Source of the DNA: Solimonas flava DSM 18980
Lineage (GTDB): Bacteria > Pseudomonadota > Gammaproteobacteria > Nevskiales > Nevskiaceae
Reading direction: 5' to 3'
Assembly (NCBI RefSeq): GCF_000426685.1
Contig: NZ_AUFV01000001.1
Span: 1 to 64,000, forward strand
DNA length: 64,000 nucleotides
Under the pieces are notes generated by a model, which searched no databases, had not been told where the DNA came from, and saw only the letters and a list, made by a program, of their open reading frames with translations. Both the position numbers and the translations under genes were made by a program. Position 1 is the stretch's first letter, and the number at the start of each line of letters is the position of its first letter. Shown one piece after another: positions 26,600 to 34,435 of the stretch.

Positions 26600-26623
26600 T
26601 CATAGAGCGAAATGGGCTAGAAT
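26596..26623 (+). promoter_or_regulatory. Predicted panD promoter
   Basis: TTGATC (26596-26601) and TAGAAT (26618-26623) are 16 bases apart, the same spacing as at panB, with a similar AAATGGGCTA before the -10. Transcription would begin near 26630 and give a leader of about 130 bases with two hairpin copies. The -35 overlaps the end of panC. Confidence 0.7.
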
Positions 26624-26659
26624 CGCGGCCCAGAGCTTTGTGACCACCATCACAGGCAC

Positions 26660-26734
26660 CGGGCGTATGTCTTTGTGGGCCGCCCGCCTTTATCGAGATC
26701 CGCGAGCGCCGGCGTATGTCTTTTTGGGCCGCCG
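26660..26734 (+). promoter_or_regulatory. Tandem structured leader hairpins upstream of panD (copies C and D)
   Basis: Copy C (26660-26686): outer stem CGGGCG/CGCCCG, bulge TAT, inner stem GTCT/GGGC, loop TTGT. Copy D (26710-26734): outer stem CGGCG/CGCCG, bulge TAT, inner stem GTCT/GGGC, loop TTTT. The linker is 23 bases, against 22 at panB. Compared with copies A and B the outer stems differ in sequence on both sides yet stay paired, which is covariation within one window. Copy D ends 27 bases before the panD ATG, so folding could affect ribosome access. Promoter, hairpin pair and gene form a unit parallel to that at panB. Confidence 0.75.
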
Positions 26735-26761
26735 ACGCAGCAACAATTCCTGAGGCCCTCC

Positions 26762-27151
26762 ATGCAACTGCAACTGCTGAAATGCAAGCTGCATCGCGCT
26801 TGCGTGACGCACGCCGAGTTGGACTACGACGGTTCCTGCGCGATCGATGCCAAGCTCCTCGAACTGGCCAATATCCTCGAGTTCGAGCAGATCCAGATCT
26901 ACAACATCACGAACGGCGAGCGTTTCACGACTTACGCCATCAAGGCCGAGCCGGGGTCGGGCATCATCTCGGTGAACGGGGCCGCCGCGCACAAGGCCGG
27001 CGTCGGTGACCGCGTCATCATCTGCGCGTTCGCGTCGATGGATGCTGCCGCGGCGCGCGTCTACAAGCCGAGCCTGGTCTATCTCGACGAGAAGAACCGC
27101 GTCGTCCGCACCGCGAACACGATCCCGGTTCAGCCCGCCGCCAGCGCGTGA
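26762..27151 (+). CDS. panD: Aspartate 1-decarboxylase (pyruvoyl enzyme)
   Basis: Makes beta-alanine from L-aspartate for pantothenate synthesis. The pro-enzyme cleaves itself at Gly24-Ser25 to form the pyruvoyl group; both residues are present in YDGSC, with Lys9, His11, Tyr22 and the later segments [12 protein letters not shown] and [16 protein letters not shown]. Length 129 residues, as expected. The ATG at 26762 puts Gly24-Ser25 at the exact canonical positions. In enterobacteria maturation needs PanZ; no panZ is in the window. Downstream, a 2OG-oxygenase-like gene overlaps the stop by four bases. Confidence 0.97.
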   Translation: MQLQLLKCKLHRACVTHAELDYDGSCAIDAKLLELANILEFEQIQIYNITNGERFTTYAIKAEPGSGIISVNGAAAHKAGVGDRVIICAFASMDAAAARVYKPSLVYLDEKNRVVRTANTIPVQPAASA

Positions 27152-27765
27152 AGCGCGCCGAGGCGTGGTTTCCCACGCTGATCTACTGCGAACGCCTGCA
27201 GGCGCAAGGCCTGCGGGCGTTCAATGCGGAATTGCTCGACGAGTGCTATCGCATCCGCGAGCACGACGCGGCCGGACGCAAATGGTCGGAGCCGAACTAT
27301 CCGCTCGGCTACACGAGCTACGGATCGCTCGACCGGCTGCACCAGTTTTCCTCGACCTTCGACACCTTGCGCCGACAGGTCGATGCGCACGTGCGACGTT
27401 ACTCGAACGCGTTGCAATGGAATCTGCGCGGCGGCCGGCTGCTGATGACCGACTGCTGGATCAACATCATGCCGCGCGGTTGCGCGCATAGCTTTCACAT
27501 CCACCCGCAGGCCGTGCTCAGCGGTACGTACTACGTGCGGACGCCGCGTGGCAGCAGCGGCCTGAAGTTCGAGGATCCGCGCCTGTCGAAGCTGATGGCG
27601 GCGCCGCCGCGCAAGCCCGGCGCGAAGTCGCAACAGCCGCACATCGTCTATCCGGCCAAGGCCGGGCAGCTCATCCTGTTCGAAAGCTGGCTGCGGCACG
27701 AGGTGCCGGCGAGTCGCATCGACAGCGAACGCGTCAGCATCAGCTTCAACTACCACTGGCTCTGA
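27148..27765 (+). CDS. TIGR02466-type putative 2OG-Fe(II) oxygenase
   Basis: A 205-residue protein resembling the TIGR02466 group of putative 2-oxoglutarate/Fe(II)-dependent oxygenases. Visible features are WFPTLIY near the N-terminus, the [20 protein letters not shown] segment (about 103-122) with the likely Fe-binding His pair, [21 protein letters not shown] (about 175-188) with the distal His, and a terminal Arg-Val-Ser-Ile-Ser-Phe-Asn strand where Arg would bind 2-oxoglutarate. The substrate is unknown. The GTG start overlaps the panD TGA (GTGA), so its synthesis is tied to panD; a link with pantothenate is only suggested by position. Confidence 0.78.
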   Translation: MKRAEAWFPTLIYCERLQAQGLRAFNAELLDECYRIREHDAAGRKWSEPNYPLGYTSYGSLDRLHQFSSTFDTLRRQVDAHVRRYSNALQWNLRGGRLLMTDCWINIMPRGCAHSFHIHPQAVLSGTYYVRTPRGSSGLKFEDPRLSKLMAAPPRKPGAKSQQPHIVYPAKAGQLILFESWLRHEVPASRIDSERVSISFNYHWL

Positions 27766-27845
27766 CCCGCGTTCGGGACCTGGCGCAGGTTTCCCTCGTT
27801 TCGGGAGTTTTCGCGGACCCCGCAAGCCGCTAGTCTTGGGCGCAG

Positions 27846-29486
27846 ATGAACGCTCCGACTCCCAAGACTGCAAGTGCGACGCCGGCCTGGCGCGCGCTGG
27901 CCACCCACGCCGCCGCGATGCGCGACGTGCGCATTCAAGATCTGTTCGAGCGCGATCCGGCTCGGGCGCAACACTTCGTTTGCGAGGATGTCGGGTTCTA
28001 TCTCGACTACTCCAAGCAGCGCGCCAATCGCGAGACGCTGGGACTGCTGTTCGGACTGGCGCGTCAGCAGCAGCTCGAAGCCTGGCGCGCGCGACTGTTC
28101 GCCGGCGATCACATCAACAGCACCGAGAACCGCGCCGCGCTGCACATGGCGCTGCGTGCGCCGCGCGGTGCTGATTTCCGCGACGCCGGACGCCGCGTCG
28201 GCGATGAGGTGCACGCCGTGCTCGATCGCATGCGGCATTTCGCCGAGCGGGTGCGCGATGGCGACTGGCGCGGCGCGACCGGCAAGCGCATCACCGACAT
28301 CGTCAACATCGGCATCGGCGGTTCGGATCTCGGCCCGCGCCTGGTCTGCCATGCGCTGGGTCCGATGATCGATGGCCCGCGGCCGCACTTCGTCGCCAAC
28401 GTTGACGGCGCCGAGCTGCACACGGTGCTGTCGCGGCTGCGGCCGGAGACGACCTTGTTCATCGTCGTCAGCAAGACTTTCAACACGCAGGAGACGCTGG
28501 CCAACGCGCTGCACGCGCGCGCGTGGCTGGCGTCATCGCTCGACATCGAATCGGTCAGCAAGCATTTCGTGGCGGTCTCGACCAATCGCGAGGCGGTCGA
28601 GGCTTTTGGCATCAATGCCGACCACATGTTCGGCTTCTGGGACTGGGTCGGTGGCCGCTATTCGCTGTGGAGTGCCGTGGGCCTGAGCGCGATGCTGGCA
28701 CTTGGCCCGGCGCGCTTTTCGGAGTTGCTGCGCGGCGCGCACAGCATGGACGTGCATTTCCGGCGCGCGCCGCTCGATCACAACCTGCCGGTGCTGATGG
28801 GACTGCTGTCGGTCTGGAACAGCAATTTCCTGGGCACGACCAGCCACGTGCTGGCGCCGTACGCACAGCGCCTGTCGCTGTTCCCATCATGGGCGCAGCA
28901 GCTGGAGATGGAGTCGAACGGCAAGCGCGTCACGCGCGACGGCGTTGCCGTCGACTATGCGACGACCCCGGTGCTCTGGGGCAGCATCGGCACCAACGCC
29001 CAGCACGCCTATTTCCAGATGTTGCATCAGGGGCCGGCGGTGCATCCCGTCGATTTCATCCTGCCGGTTTTCGTCGATCACCCGTTCCGCGACATGCACC
29101 GCAAGCTGATGGCCAACTGCCTGGCGCAGGCTTCGGCGCTGATGCGCGGCAAGAACGCCGACGAGGTGCGCGTCGAGCTGCGAGCCAAGGGCCTCGACGG
29201 CGCGGCGCTGGAGGCGGCTGTTCCGCATCGCGTGTTTCCGGGCAACCGGCCGAGCAACACGCTGCTGATGCCGCGGCTGGATCCTTTTCATCTCGGTGCC
29301 CTGCTGGCGCTCTACGAGCACCGCACTTTCGTGCAGAGCGTGCTGTGGGGCATCAACGCCTTCGATCAGTGGGGCGTCGAATTCGGCAAGCAGTTGGCGA
29401 ACCGCATTCTCGACGGGCAGGCGGAGGGTCCGCTCGATCCGTCGACGGAAGAGCTGATGCGCAAGCTGCGCCTCAACGCGAGCTGA
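27846..29486 (+). CDS. pgi: Glucose-6-phosphate isomerase
   Basis: Interconverts glucose 6-phosphate and fructose 6-phosphate; cytosolic. The 546-residue length fits the long bacterial form. Both Pgi signatures are present: FGFWDWVGGRYSLWSAVG around residues 262-279 and GSIGTNAQHAYFQMLHQG around 379-396, plus NIGIGGSDLGP near 156-166 and ESNGKRV near 355. Catalytic Glu (MESNG), His (AQHAYF) and the C-terminal Lys (FGKQLANRI) are intact. The start at 27846 lacks a strong ribosome-binding site but gives a usual N-terminus. It is monocistronic and convergent with queG. Confidence 0.97.
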   Translation: MNAPTPKTASATPAWRALATHAAAMRDVRIQDLFERDPARAQHFVCEDVGFYLDYSKQRANRETLGLLFGLARQQQLEAWRARLFAGDHINSTENRAALHMALRAPRGADFRDAGRRVGDEVHAVLDRMRHFAERVRDGDWRGATGKRITDIVNIGIGGSDLGPRLVCHALGPMIDGPRPHFVANVDGAELHTVLSRLRPETTLFIVVSKTFNTQETLANALHARAWLASSLDIESVSKHFVAVSTNREAVEAFGINADHMFGFWDWVGGRYSLWSAVGLSAMLALGPARFSELLRGAHSMDVHFRRAPLDHNLPVLMGLLSVWNSNFLGTTSHVLAPYAQRLSLFPSWAQQLEMESNGKRVTRDGVAVDYATTPVLWGSIGTNAQHAYFQMLHQGPAVHPVDFILPVFVDHPFRDMHRKLMANCLAQASALMRGKNADEVRVELRAKGLDGAALEAAVPHRVFPGNRPSNTLLMPRLDPFHLGALLALYEHRTFVQSVLWGINAFDQWGVEFGKQLANRILDGQAEGPLDPSTEELMRKLRLNAS

Positions 29487-29531
29487 TCCCCCGTTCACTC
29501 AGGTGCGACGGCGGCCGGTTCGGCGGCGATC

Positions 29532-30602
29532 TCAAGGGGCCGCCGCGGATCGCTGGCGCTCGAGCGCCCATGCGACGTGCTCGCGCACGGTTTCGTCGGG
29601 GTCGTCGAGGCGACCCCGCAGGGCGGCGACCACTTCCTCTGCAGCCGGGGCATTGCCGAGTGCGACCGCCAGATTGCGCAGCCAGCGGGCATAGCCGGCA
29701 CGACGCAAGGCCATGCCCTCGGTGCGGCGCAGCCATTCGGTCTCGTCCCAGGCGAACAGTGCGACGAGCTGTGGCGCATCGAGTCCGTGGCGCGGCGCGA
29801 AATCGACTTCGGGACTGCGCTGCGCGTAGCGGTTCCACGGGCAGACCAGCTGGCAATCGTCGCAGCCGAAGATGCGGTTGCCGATCAGCGGCCGCAGGTC
29901 CGGCGGGATCGAGCCGTGATGCTCGATCGTCAGGTAGGAGATGCAGCGTCGCGCGTCGAGCCGGTACGGCGCGACGATGGCCTGGGTCGGGCAGATCCGA
30001 AGGCAGGCCGTGCAGCGGCCGCAGAGATTGTCGGCTGCCGGCGCTGCGTCGGGCGGCAGTTCGAGGTCGGTGTAGATCTCGCCGAGGAAGAACCATGAAC
30101 CGGCTGTGCGGCTGAGCACGAGCGTATTCTTGCCGATCCAGCCGAGCCCGGCGTTGCGTGCGTATGCCTTCTCGAGCGCCGGCGCGCTGTCGGCGAGTAC
30201 GCGATAGCCATGCGGCCCGACTGCGGCCTCGATGCGGCGGCCCAGCTTGAGCAGGCGGCTTCGTACCAGCTTGTGGTAGTCGCGCCCGAGTGCGTAGCGT
30301 GAGATGTAGGCCTTGCTCGCATCGCCAAGCACCGCGTCGGCGTCGGCGGCATCGCCTCGATAGTTCATGCGAACCGAGATCACGCTCAGCGTGCCTGGGC
30401 GGAGACGCTGTGGATGCTCGCGCAGCGGCAGGTCACGGGCGAGCCACTCCATCTGACCGTGAAAGCCTTCGGCCAGCCAGTCGCGCAGGTGCTGGAGGTC
30501 GGCGTCGAGTTCGAGGCGCGCGATGCCGGCGTCGGCGAAGCCGCATTCCTTTGCCCAGGACCGGATGTCGGTCACGAGTCGCTGCGGGTCGGGAGCGGGC
30601 AT
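29532..30602 (-). CDS. queG: Epoxyqueuosine reductase
   Basis: Last step of queuosine tRNA modification: reduces epoxyqueuosine using a cobalamin cofactor and two [4Fe-4S] clusters. The 356 residues include the substrate-binding N-terminal domain, DSAPALEKAYARNAGLGWIGKN in outline (about 137-158) with the conserved Asp, cluster ligands CGRCTACLRICPTQA (about 194-208) and CDDCQLVCPWN (about 247-257), and C-terminal HEAT-like helices. The ATG at 30602 is chosen over one at 30689 because the extra 29 residues are not family-like and would overlap the divergent gene. queG, nnr and tsaE are commonly grouped in Gammaproteobacteria. Confidence 0.94.
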   Translation of the reverse strand: MPAPDPQRLVTDIRSWAKECGFADAGIARLELDADLQHLRDWLAEGFHGQMEWLARDLPLREHPQRLRPGTLSVISVRMNYRGDAADADAVLGDASKAYISRYALGRDYHKLVRSRLLKLGRRIEAAVGPHGYRVLADSAPALEKAYARNAGLGWIGKNTLVLSRTAGSWFFLGEIYTDLELPPDAAPAADNLCGRCTACLRICPTQAIVAPYRLDARRCISYLTIEHHGSIPPDLRPLIGNRIFGCDDCQLVCPWNRYAQRSPEVDFAPRHGLDAPQLVALFAWDETEWLRRTEGMALRRAGYARWLRNLAVALGNAPAAEEVVAALRGRLDDPDETVREHVAWALERQRSAAAP

Positions 30603-30678
30603 CGGCACGGCGGGCGGCAGGCAGGGAAGAGCGCAATTGTATGCGGGCGGTGCGCGGGCGGCTTCTATACTGTTCGCC

Positions 30679-32178
30679 ATGGACGACATCGCACAGCGGC
30701 TCTATACCGCGGCCCAGGCGCGCGAACTGGATCGGCGCGCGATCCAGGATTTCGGGATTCCCGGATACACCCTGATGCAGCGCGCGGCGCGTGCCTGCTG
30801 GGTCGCTGCCCGGGAGCGCTGGCCGCATGCGCGATCGCTGGTCGTGGTCTGCGGCAACGGCAACAACGGTGGCGATGGCTATGAGCTTGCACGCCTGGCG
30901 CGCGCGGCCGGCTGGAGCGTGCAGCTCTATGCGGTCGGCGGTGAGCCTCGCCAGGGTGACGCGGTTCTGGCTTGCTCGGCCTGGAAAGGTGATGGCGGAA
31001 CGATCCTGCCGATGCCCAGGCAACTGCCCGCCGGCGAGGTCGTGGCTGATGCGTTGTTCGGAACCGGATTGAGCCGGGCGCTGGACGATGCGTCGAGGGC
31101 TGCGATCGCCGCGATCACGCAGGCGCGCACCGCGGGCGCGGGCGTGGTGGCGGTCGACATTCCCTCCGGGCTCGATGCGACGCGCGGCGCGGCCGACTAC
31201 GGTGCCGTGGTGCAGGCCGATCTGACGGTCACCTTCATCGGCCGCAAGCTGGGCATGCATACCGGGCAGGGTCCGGCCGTCTGCGGGGCGGTGCAATTCG
31301 CCGGGCTCGAACTCGGCCCCGAAGTTCATGAAGGCGTGGCGCCAGCCGCGCGCCTGCAGGCCGCGACCGATCTCGAAGCCGTGCTGCCACTGCGTTCTCC
31401 GACCGCGCACAAGGGCGACCACGGGCATGTCCTCCTGGTCGGCGGCAATCACGGCATGACAGGGGCGATCCTGCTGGCGGGGCGCGCCGCGCTGCATGCC
31501 GGTGCCGGGCTGGTCAGCGTCGCCACGCGCCACGAGCACGCGGCGATGCTGACGGCGGCGCAGCCGGAACTGATGTGCCATGGCGTCGAGGATGTCGACA
31601 CCTTGCGGCGCCTGATGGCGCGCGCGACGGTCGTGGCGATCGGTCCGGGGCTGGGCACCGATGATTGGGCGCGCCTGCTGTGGGGCGAGGTCATGCGCTT
31701 GGACAAGCCGCGTGTGCTCGACGCCGACGCGCTGAATCTGCTGGCGGCCGCGCCGTCGACCGTGCTCGGCGACGCCGTGCTCACGCCGCATCCCGGCGAG
31801 GCGGCGCGCCTGCTGGGCACGACGACCGGGGCCGTGCAGTCCGATCGTGCCGCGGCGCTGCACGCCCTGCAGGCGCGCTACGGCGCGGCCGTCGTGCTCA
31901 AGGGCGCCGGCACGATGGTCGGCGGTGTTCCGCCGGTCGTCTGCCCGTTCGGCAATCCCGGCATGGCCGTCGGCGGCATGGGTGATGCACTGACCGGCAT
32001 CATCGCGGCGCTGCGGGCGCAGGGCCTCGCCGCGCCGGCTGCGGCGCAAGCCGGCGTGCTTGCGCACGCGCTGGCCGGGGACGCGGCGGCGTCGGCCGGT
32101 GAACGCGGCCTGTTGCCGAGCGATCTGATCGATCGTCTGCGCGCGATCGTCAATCCCGTGCGCCGGGGAACGTCGTGA
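30679..32178 (+). CDS. nnr: Bifunctional NAD(P)H-hydrate epimerase/dehydratase
   Basis: Repairs hydrated NADH and NADPH. The N-terminal YjeF_N epimerase domain (about residues 1-210) has VVCGNGNNGGDGYELARL near 53-70 and VDIPSGLDATRG near 156-167. The C-terminal carbohydrate-kinase-like ADP-dependent dehydratase (about 225-495) has HKGDHGHVLLVGGNHGMTGA near 244-263 and FGNPGMAVGGMGDALTGII near 425-443. Length 499 matches the fused E. coli YjeF. The ATG at 30679 follows a TATACT box by only seven bases, so the mRNA may be leaderless; no ribosome-binding site is seen. Its stop overlaps the tsaE start. Confidence 0.95.
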   Translation: MDDIAQRLYTAAQARELDRRAIQDFGIPGYTLMQRAARACWVAARERWPHARSLVVVCGNGNNGGDGYELARLARAAGWSVQLYAVGGEPRQGDAVLACSAWKGDGGTILPMPRQLPAGEVVADALFGTGLSRALDDASRAAIAAITQARTAGAGVVAVDIPSGLDATRGAADYGAVVQADLTVTFIGRKLGMHTGQGPAVCGAVQFAGLELGPEVHEGVAPAARLQAATDLEAVLPLRSPTAHKGDHGHVLLVGGNHGMTGAILLAGRAALHAGAGLVSVATRHEHAAMLTAAQPELMCHGVEDVDTLRRLMARATVVAIGPGLGTDDWARLLWGEVMRLDKPRVLDADALNLLAAAPSTVLGDAVLTPHPGEAARLLGTTTGAVQSDRAAALHALQARYGAAVVLKGAGTMVGGVPPVVCPFGNPGMAVGGMGDALTGIIAALRAQGLAAPAAAQAGVLAHALAGDAAASAGERGLLPSDLIDRLRAIVNPVRRGTS

Positions 32179-32666
32179 GAATCGAGCAGGCACTGGTCGA
32201 TAGCGCTGCGACCGAAGCGCTGGGGGGCGTCTTGGCGCGCGTGCTGGCGGGTGGTGGCGTCCTGTACCTGCGCGGCGATCTCGGCGCCGGCAAGACGACG
32301 CTGGCGCGCGGTCTGCTGCGGGCGCTGGGCGTTGCCGGCGCGGTACGCAGTCCGACGTATACCTTGCTGGAGATCTATGAAATCAGCGGACGCCCGCCGG
32401 TCCTGCACATGGACCTCTATCGCCTGCAGGATCCCGAAGAACTGGTCGCGATCGGCGTGCGCGATTTTTCGCCGGAGCGCAGCCTCTGGCTCGTCGAATG
32501 GCCGGAGCGCGGCGAGGGCTTCCTGCCGGCTCCGAGTCTGTGTATCGACCTGTCCACCGCCGGCCATGGGCGCCGGGCTTGCCTGCAGAGCGATGACGCC
32601 GGCTTGATGGCCGAACTGCGCGAGCAGTTGGGCGCGAGTGCTAGCGCAGATTCACACCCTTCATGA
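32175..32666 (+). CDS. tsaE: tRNA threonylcarbamoyladenosine biosynthesis protein TsaE
   Basis: P-loop ATPase that works with TsaB and TsaD to make the t6A37 modification of ANN-decoding tRNAs. The 163 residues contain Walker A GDLGAGKTTLARG at about 34-46, the SPTYTLLEIYE segment near 59-69, HMDLYRLQDPEEL near 78-90 and LVEWPERGEGFLP near 107-119, all TsaE hallmarks. GTG start at 32175 overlaps the nnr stop (GTGA). amiC follows after about 95 bases with its own likely promoter, an order shared with E. coli (nnr-tsaE-amiB). Confidence 0.95.
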   Translation: MRIEQALVDSAATEALGGVLARVLAGGGVLYLRGDLGAGKTTLARGLLRALGVAGAVRSPTYTLLEIYEISGRPPVLHMDLYRLQDPEELVAIGVRDFSPERSLWLVEWPERGEGFLPAPSLCIDLSTAGHGRRACLQSDDAGLMAELREQLGASASADSHPS

Positions 32667-32687
32667 AGAATGATCGCTATCTTCATG
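32662..32687 (+). promoter_or_regulatory. Hairpin at the tsaE 3' end / amiC upstream region
   Basis: CATGAAGA and TCTTCATG pair perfectly over a 10-base loop; the left arm overlaps the tsaE stop, and TTT follows. It sits in an AT-richer stretch, upstream of a TTGACG-containing region before amiC. It could be a weak terminator or an operator; evidence is only the symmetry. Confidence 0.35.
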
Positions 32688-32761
32688 TTTAGGCGGACTA
32701 AAATTTGCGGTTGACGAAAAATTAGGCTACTGTTCCGGCCAAATCCGCGAGGAAGGGATGT

Positions 32762-33991
32762 ATGCGTTGGGGGATCGGACTGGCGCTCCTGTTCGCTGCG
32801 CCGCTGCTGCAGGCGGCGGAGCTGAAGGATTTGCGCGTCTGGGACGGCCCGGATTCGACGCGCGTCGTCTTCGATATCAGTGTGGCGAGCCGGCCGACGG
32901 TCTTCACGCTCGCCAACCCGGATCGCGTGGTTGTCGATCTGTCCGACCTCGATGCCGCCAGTATCAAGCGTGCTTCGCGGGCGGCCCCCAAAGGCCTCGT
33001 CAAGAAAATCCGCAGCGGTCCGCGTGACGGCGGCATTCGCGTCGTGCTCGACGTGGCCGCCGCCGTCGACGCCAAGAGCTTCGAACTGGCGCCGAACGAT
33101 GAGTACGGCCATCGTGTCGTCATCGATCTCATGCGCAACGACGCGGCTGCATCTGCCGCAGCTGAACCCGTAGCGACTGTGCCGGCGCCGGCGATGCCGT
33201 CGCCGCCGGCAAACCCGAGCGGCACGACCCGACTGCAGGACAAGCCGATCGTGGTCGCGATCGACGCGGGACACGGCGGCGAAGATCCCGGCGCGCGTGG
33301 CGCTTCAGGCCTTCAGGAGAAAGATGTCTCGCTGGCGATCGCGCGCAAGCTGGCCTTGCTGATCAACACGCAGCCGAACATGCGCGCTGTGCTGACGCGC
33401 GACGGAGACTATTACGTGGGCCTGCGCCAGCGCGTCGAGATTGCGCGCAAGCATCAGGCCGACATGTTCGTGTCGATCCACTGCAACGCGTTCACAAAGC
33501 GGGAGATGCAGGGCACGGCGGTTTACGTGCTGAGCGATCGCGGCGTCACCAACGAACAGGCGCGCTGGCTTGCGAACAAGGAAAACGCGGCCGATCTGGT
33601 CGGCGGCGTCGAATTGCACGGCAAGGACAACGATCTCGCCGCGGTCCTGATCGACCTGTCGCAAAGCGCGACCATGGAAGCCAGCTTCGACGTCGGTTCG
33701 CGCATCCTGCGCTCGATGGGGCAGGTCAACAATCTGCAGAAATCGGATGTCCAGCAGGCCGCTTTCGTCGTGCTCAAGGCGCCGGACATTCCGTCCGTGC
33801 TGGTCGAGACCGCCTTTATCACCAATCCGCGCGAGGAAAAGCTGTTGGCCAGCGAGGATTATCAGGGCAAGCTGGCGGCCAGCATCTTCACCGGCGTCAA
33901 GGGCTATTTCCAGACCTACCGACCGAAGCAACAGCTGGTCGAAGCTTCGCCGCGCTTCACGAAGGTCAGCGCGATTTCAGACAAGAACTAG
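32762..33991 (+). CDS. amiC: N-acetylmuramoyl-L-alanine amidase with AMIN domain
   Basis: Periplasmic zinc amidase that cuts the amide between MurNAc and the stem peptide during cell separation. The 409 residues consist of a signal peptide (residues 1-19), an AMIN domain (about 20-125) that targets septal peptidoglycan, a Pro/Ala-rich linker (128-160) and an Amidase_3 domain starting VVAIDAGHGGEDPG. Zinc ligands are His171 and Glu186-region residues, with the later His in SIHCNAF, and the catalytic Glu in VLVETAFITN. No LysM domain is present, so it is closer to AmiC than to AmiB. GAGGAAGGG precedes the ATG; an overlapping ATG at 32758 is out of frame. Confidence 0.93.
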   Translation: MRWGIGLALLFAAPLLQAAELKDLRVWDGPDSTRVVFDISVASRPTVFTLANPDRVVVDLSDLDAASIKRASRAAPKGLVKKIRSGPRDGGIRVVLDVAAAVDAKSFELAPNDEYGHRVVIDLMRNDAAASAAAEPVATVPAPAMPSPPANPSGTTRLQDKPIVVAIDAGHGGEDPGARGASGLQEKDVSLAIARKLALLINTQPNMRAVLTRDGDYYVGLRQRVEIARKHQADMFVSIHCNAFTKREMQGTAVYVLSDRGVTNEQARWLANKENAADLVGGVELHGKDNDLAAVLIDLSQSATMEASFDVGSRILRSMGQVNNLQKSDVQQAAFVVLKAPDIPSVLVETAFITNPREEKLLASEDYQGKLAASIFTGVKGYFQTYRPKQQLVEASPRFTKVSAISDKN

Positions 33992-34102
33992 CGTGCCGAA
34001 GCCGAGACGGGGCGGCGGTGCTGGAAAACAAGTTCCGTAGCCCTCAGCTTCGGTGGCAGCTGTCGACGGCTTGTTCCACCCGGCCTTTCATGGATTAAGA
34101 AG

Positions 34103-34134
34103 CAAAAAAAATACCCCCTCAATCGAGGGGGTAT
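34103..34134 (-). terminator. Intrinsic terminator of the small-protein/barrel operon
   Basis: On the minus strand a perfect 10-bp stem (ATACCCCCTC with GAGGGGGTAT) with a 4-base loop is followed by TTTTTTTT, a strong Rho-independent terminator 27 bases after the stop at 34161. It lacks a T-run in the plus direction, so it does not obviously serve amiC. Confidence 0.93.
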
Positions 34135-34160
34135 CGATAGGCTGCAGTCGCTGAAACGTT

Positions 34161-34424
34161 TTAGCGATTGCGCTTGTTCTTCGAGAAGTGCTTCGCGAGC
34201 CCCGCGATCGGACCGCCCATCGTGCCTTCCGACGAGGAGCCGGGGATGCACGTGCTCGGATTGCCTGAGCAGCCGGACACGGCAAGCGCCGCGTAGTCAA
34301 TGCCCAGGCCGGCACTGCCGCTGGTACCGCTCGATCCACTGGTGCCGCTGCCTGCAATCGCCGGAAGCGAAGCGCTGGCCACGATCGCCGCGAGGGCCAT
34401 CTTGATGAGAGTGTGCTTGCGCAT
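34161..34424 (-). CDS. Small secreted Gly/Ser-rich protein of unknown function
   Basis: An 87-residue protein with a clear signal peptide (MRKHTLIKMALAAIVASASLPAIAG in outline, cleavage near residue 24). The mature 60-residue part begins with a Gly-Ser-Thr repeat (GSGTSGSSGTSGSAG), has two cysteines nine residues apart (GCSGNPSTCIPG, possible disulfide), and ends in a basic tail SKNKRNR. I recognise no family. It has a consensus AAGGAGG ribosome-binding site, lies 11 bases after the barrel gene, and is followed by a strong terminator, so a real, well-expressed gene is likely. Confidence 0.72.
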   Translation of the reverse strand: MRKHTLIKMALAAIVASASLPAIAGSGTSGSSGTSGSAGLGIDYAALAVSGCSGNPSTCIPGSSSEGTMGGPIAGLAKHFSKNKRNR

Positions 34425-34435
34425 TGTGTGCCTCC

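Noticed and set aside
24683-26734. pan leader repeats as a mobile or dispersed repeat (REP/MITE)
   Set aside because: Copies occur only in the two pan leaders of this window, in the same orientation and spacing relative to promoter and gene, and differ by compensating stem changes.
34103-34134. Terminator for amiC
   Set aside because: The T-run is only on the minus strand; in the plus direction no T follows the stem.
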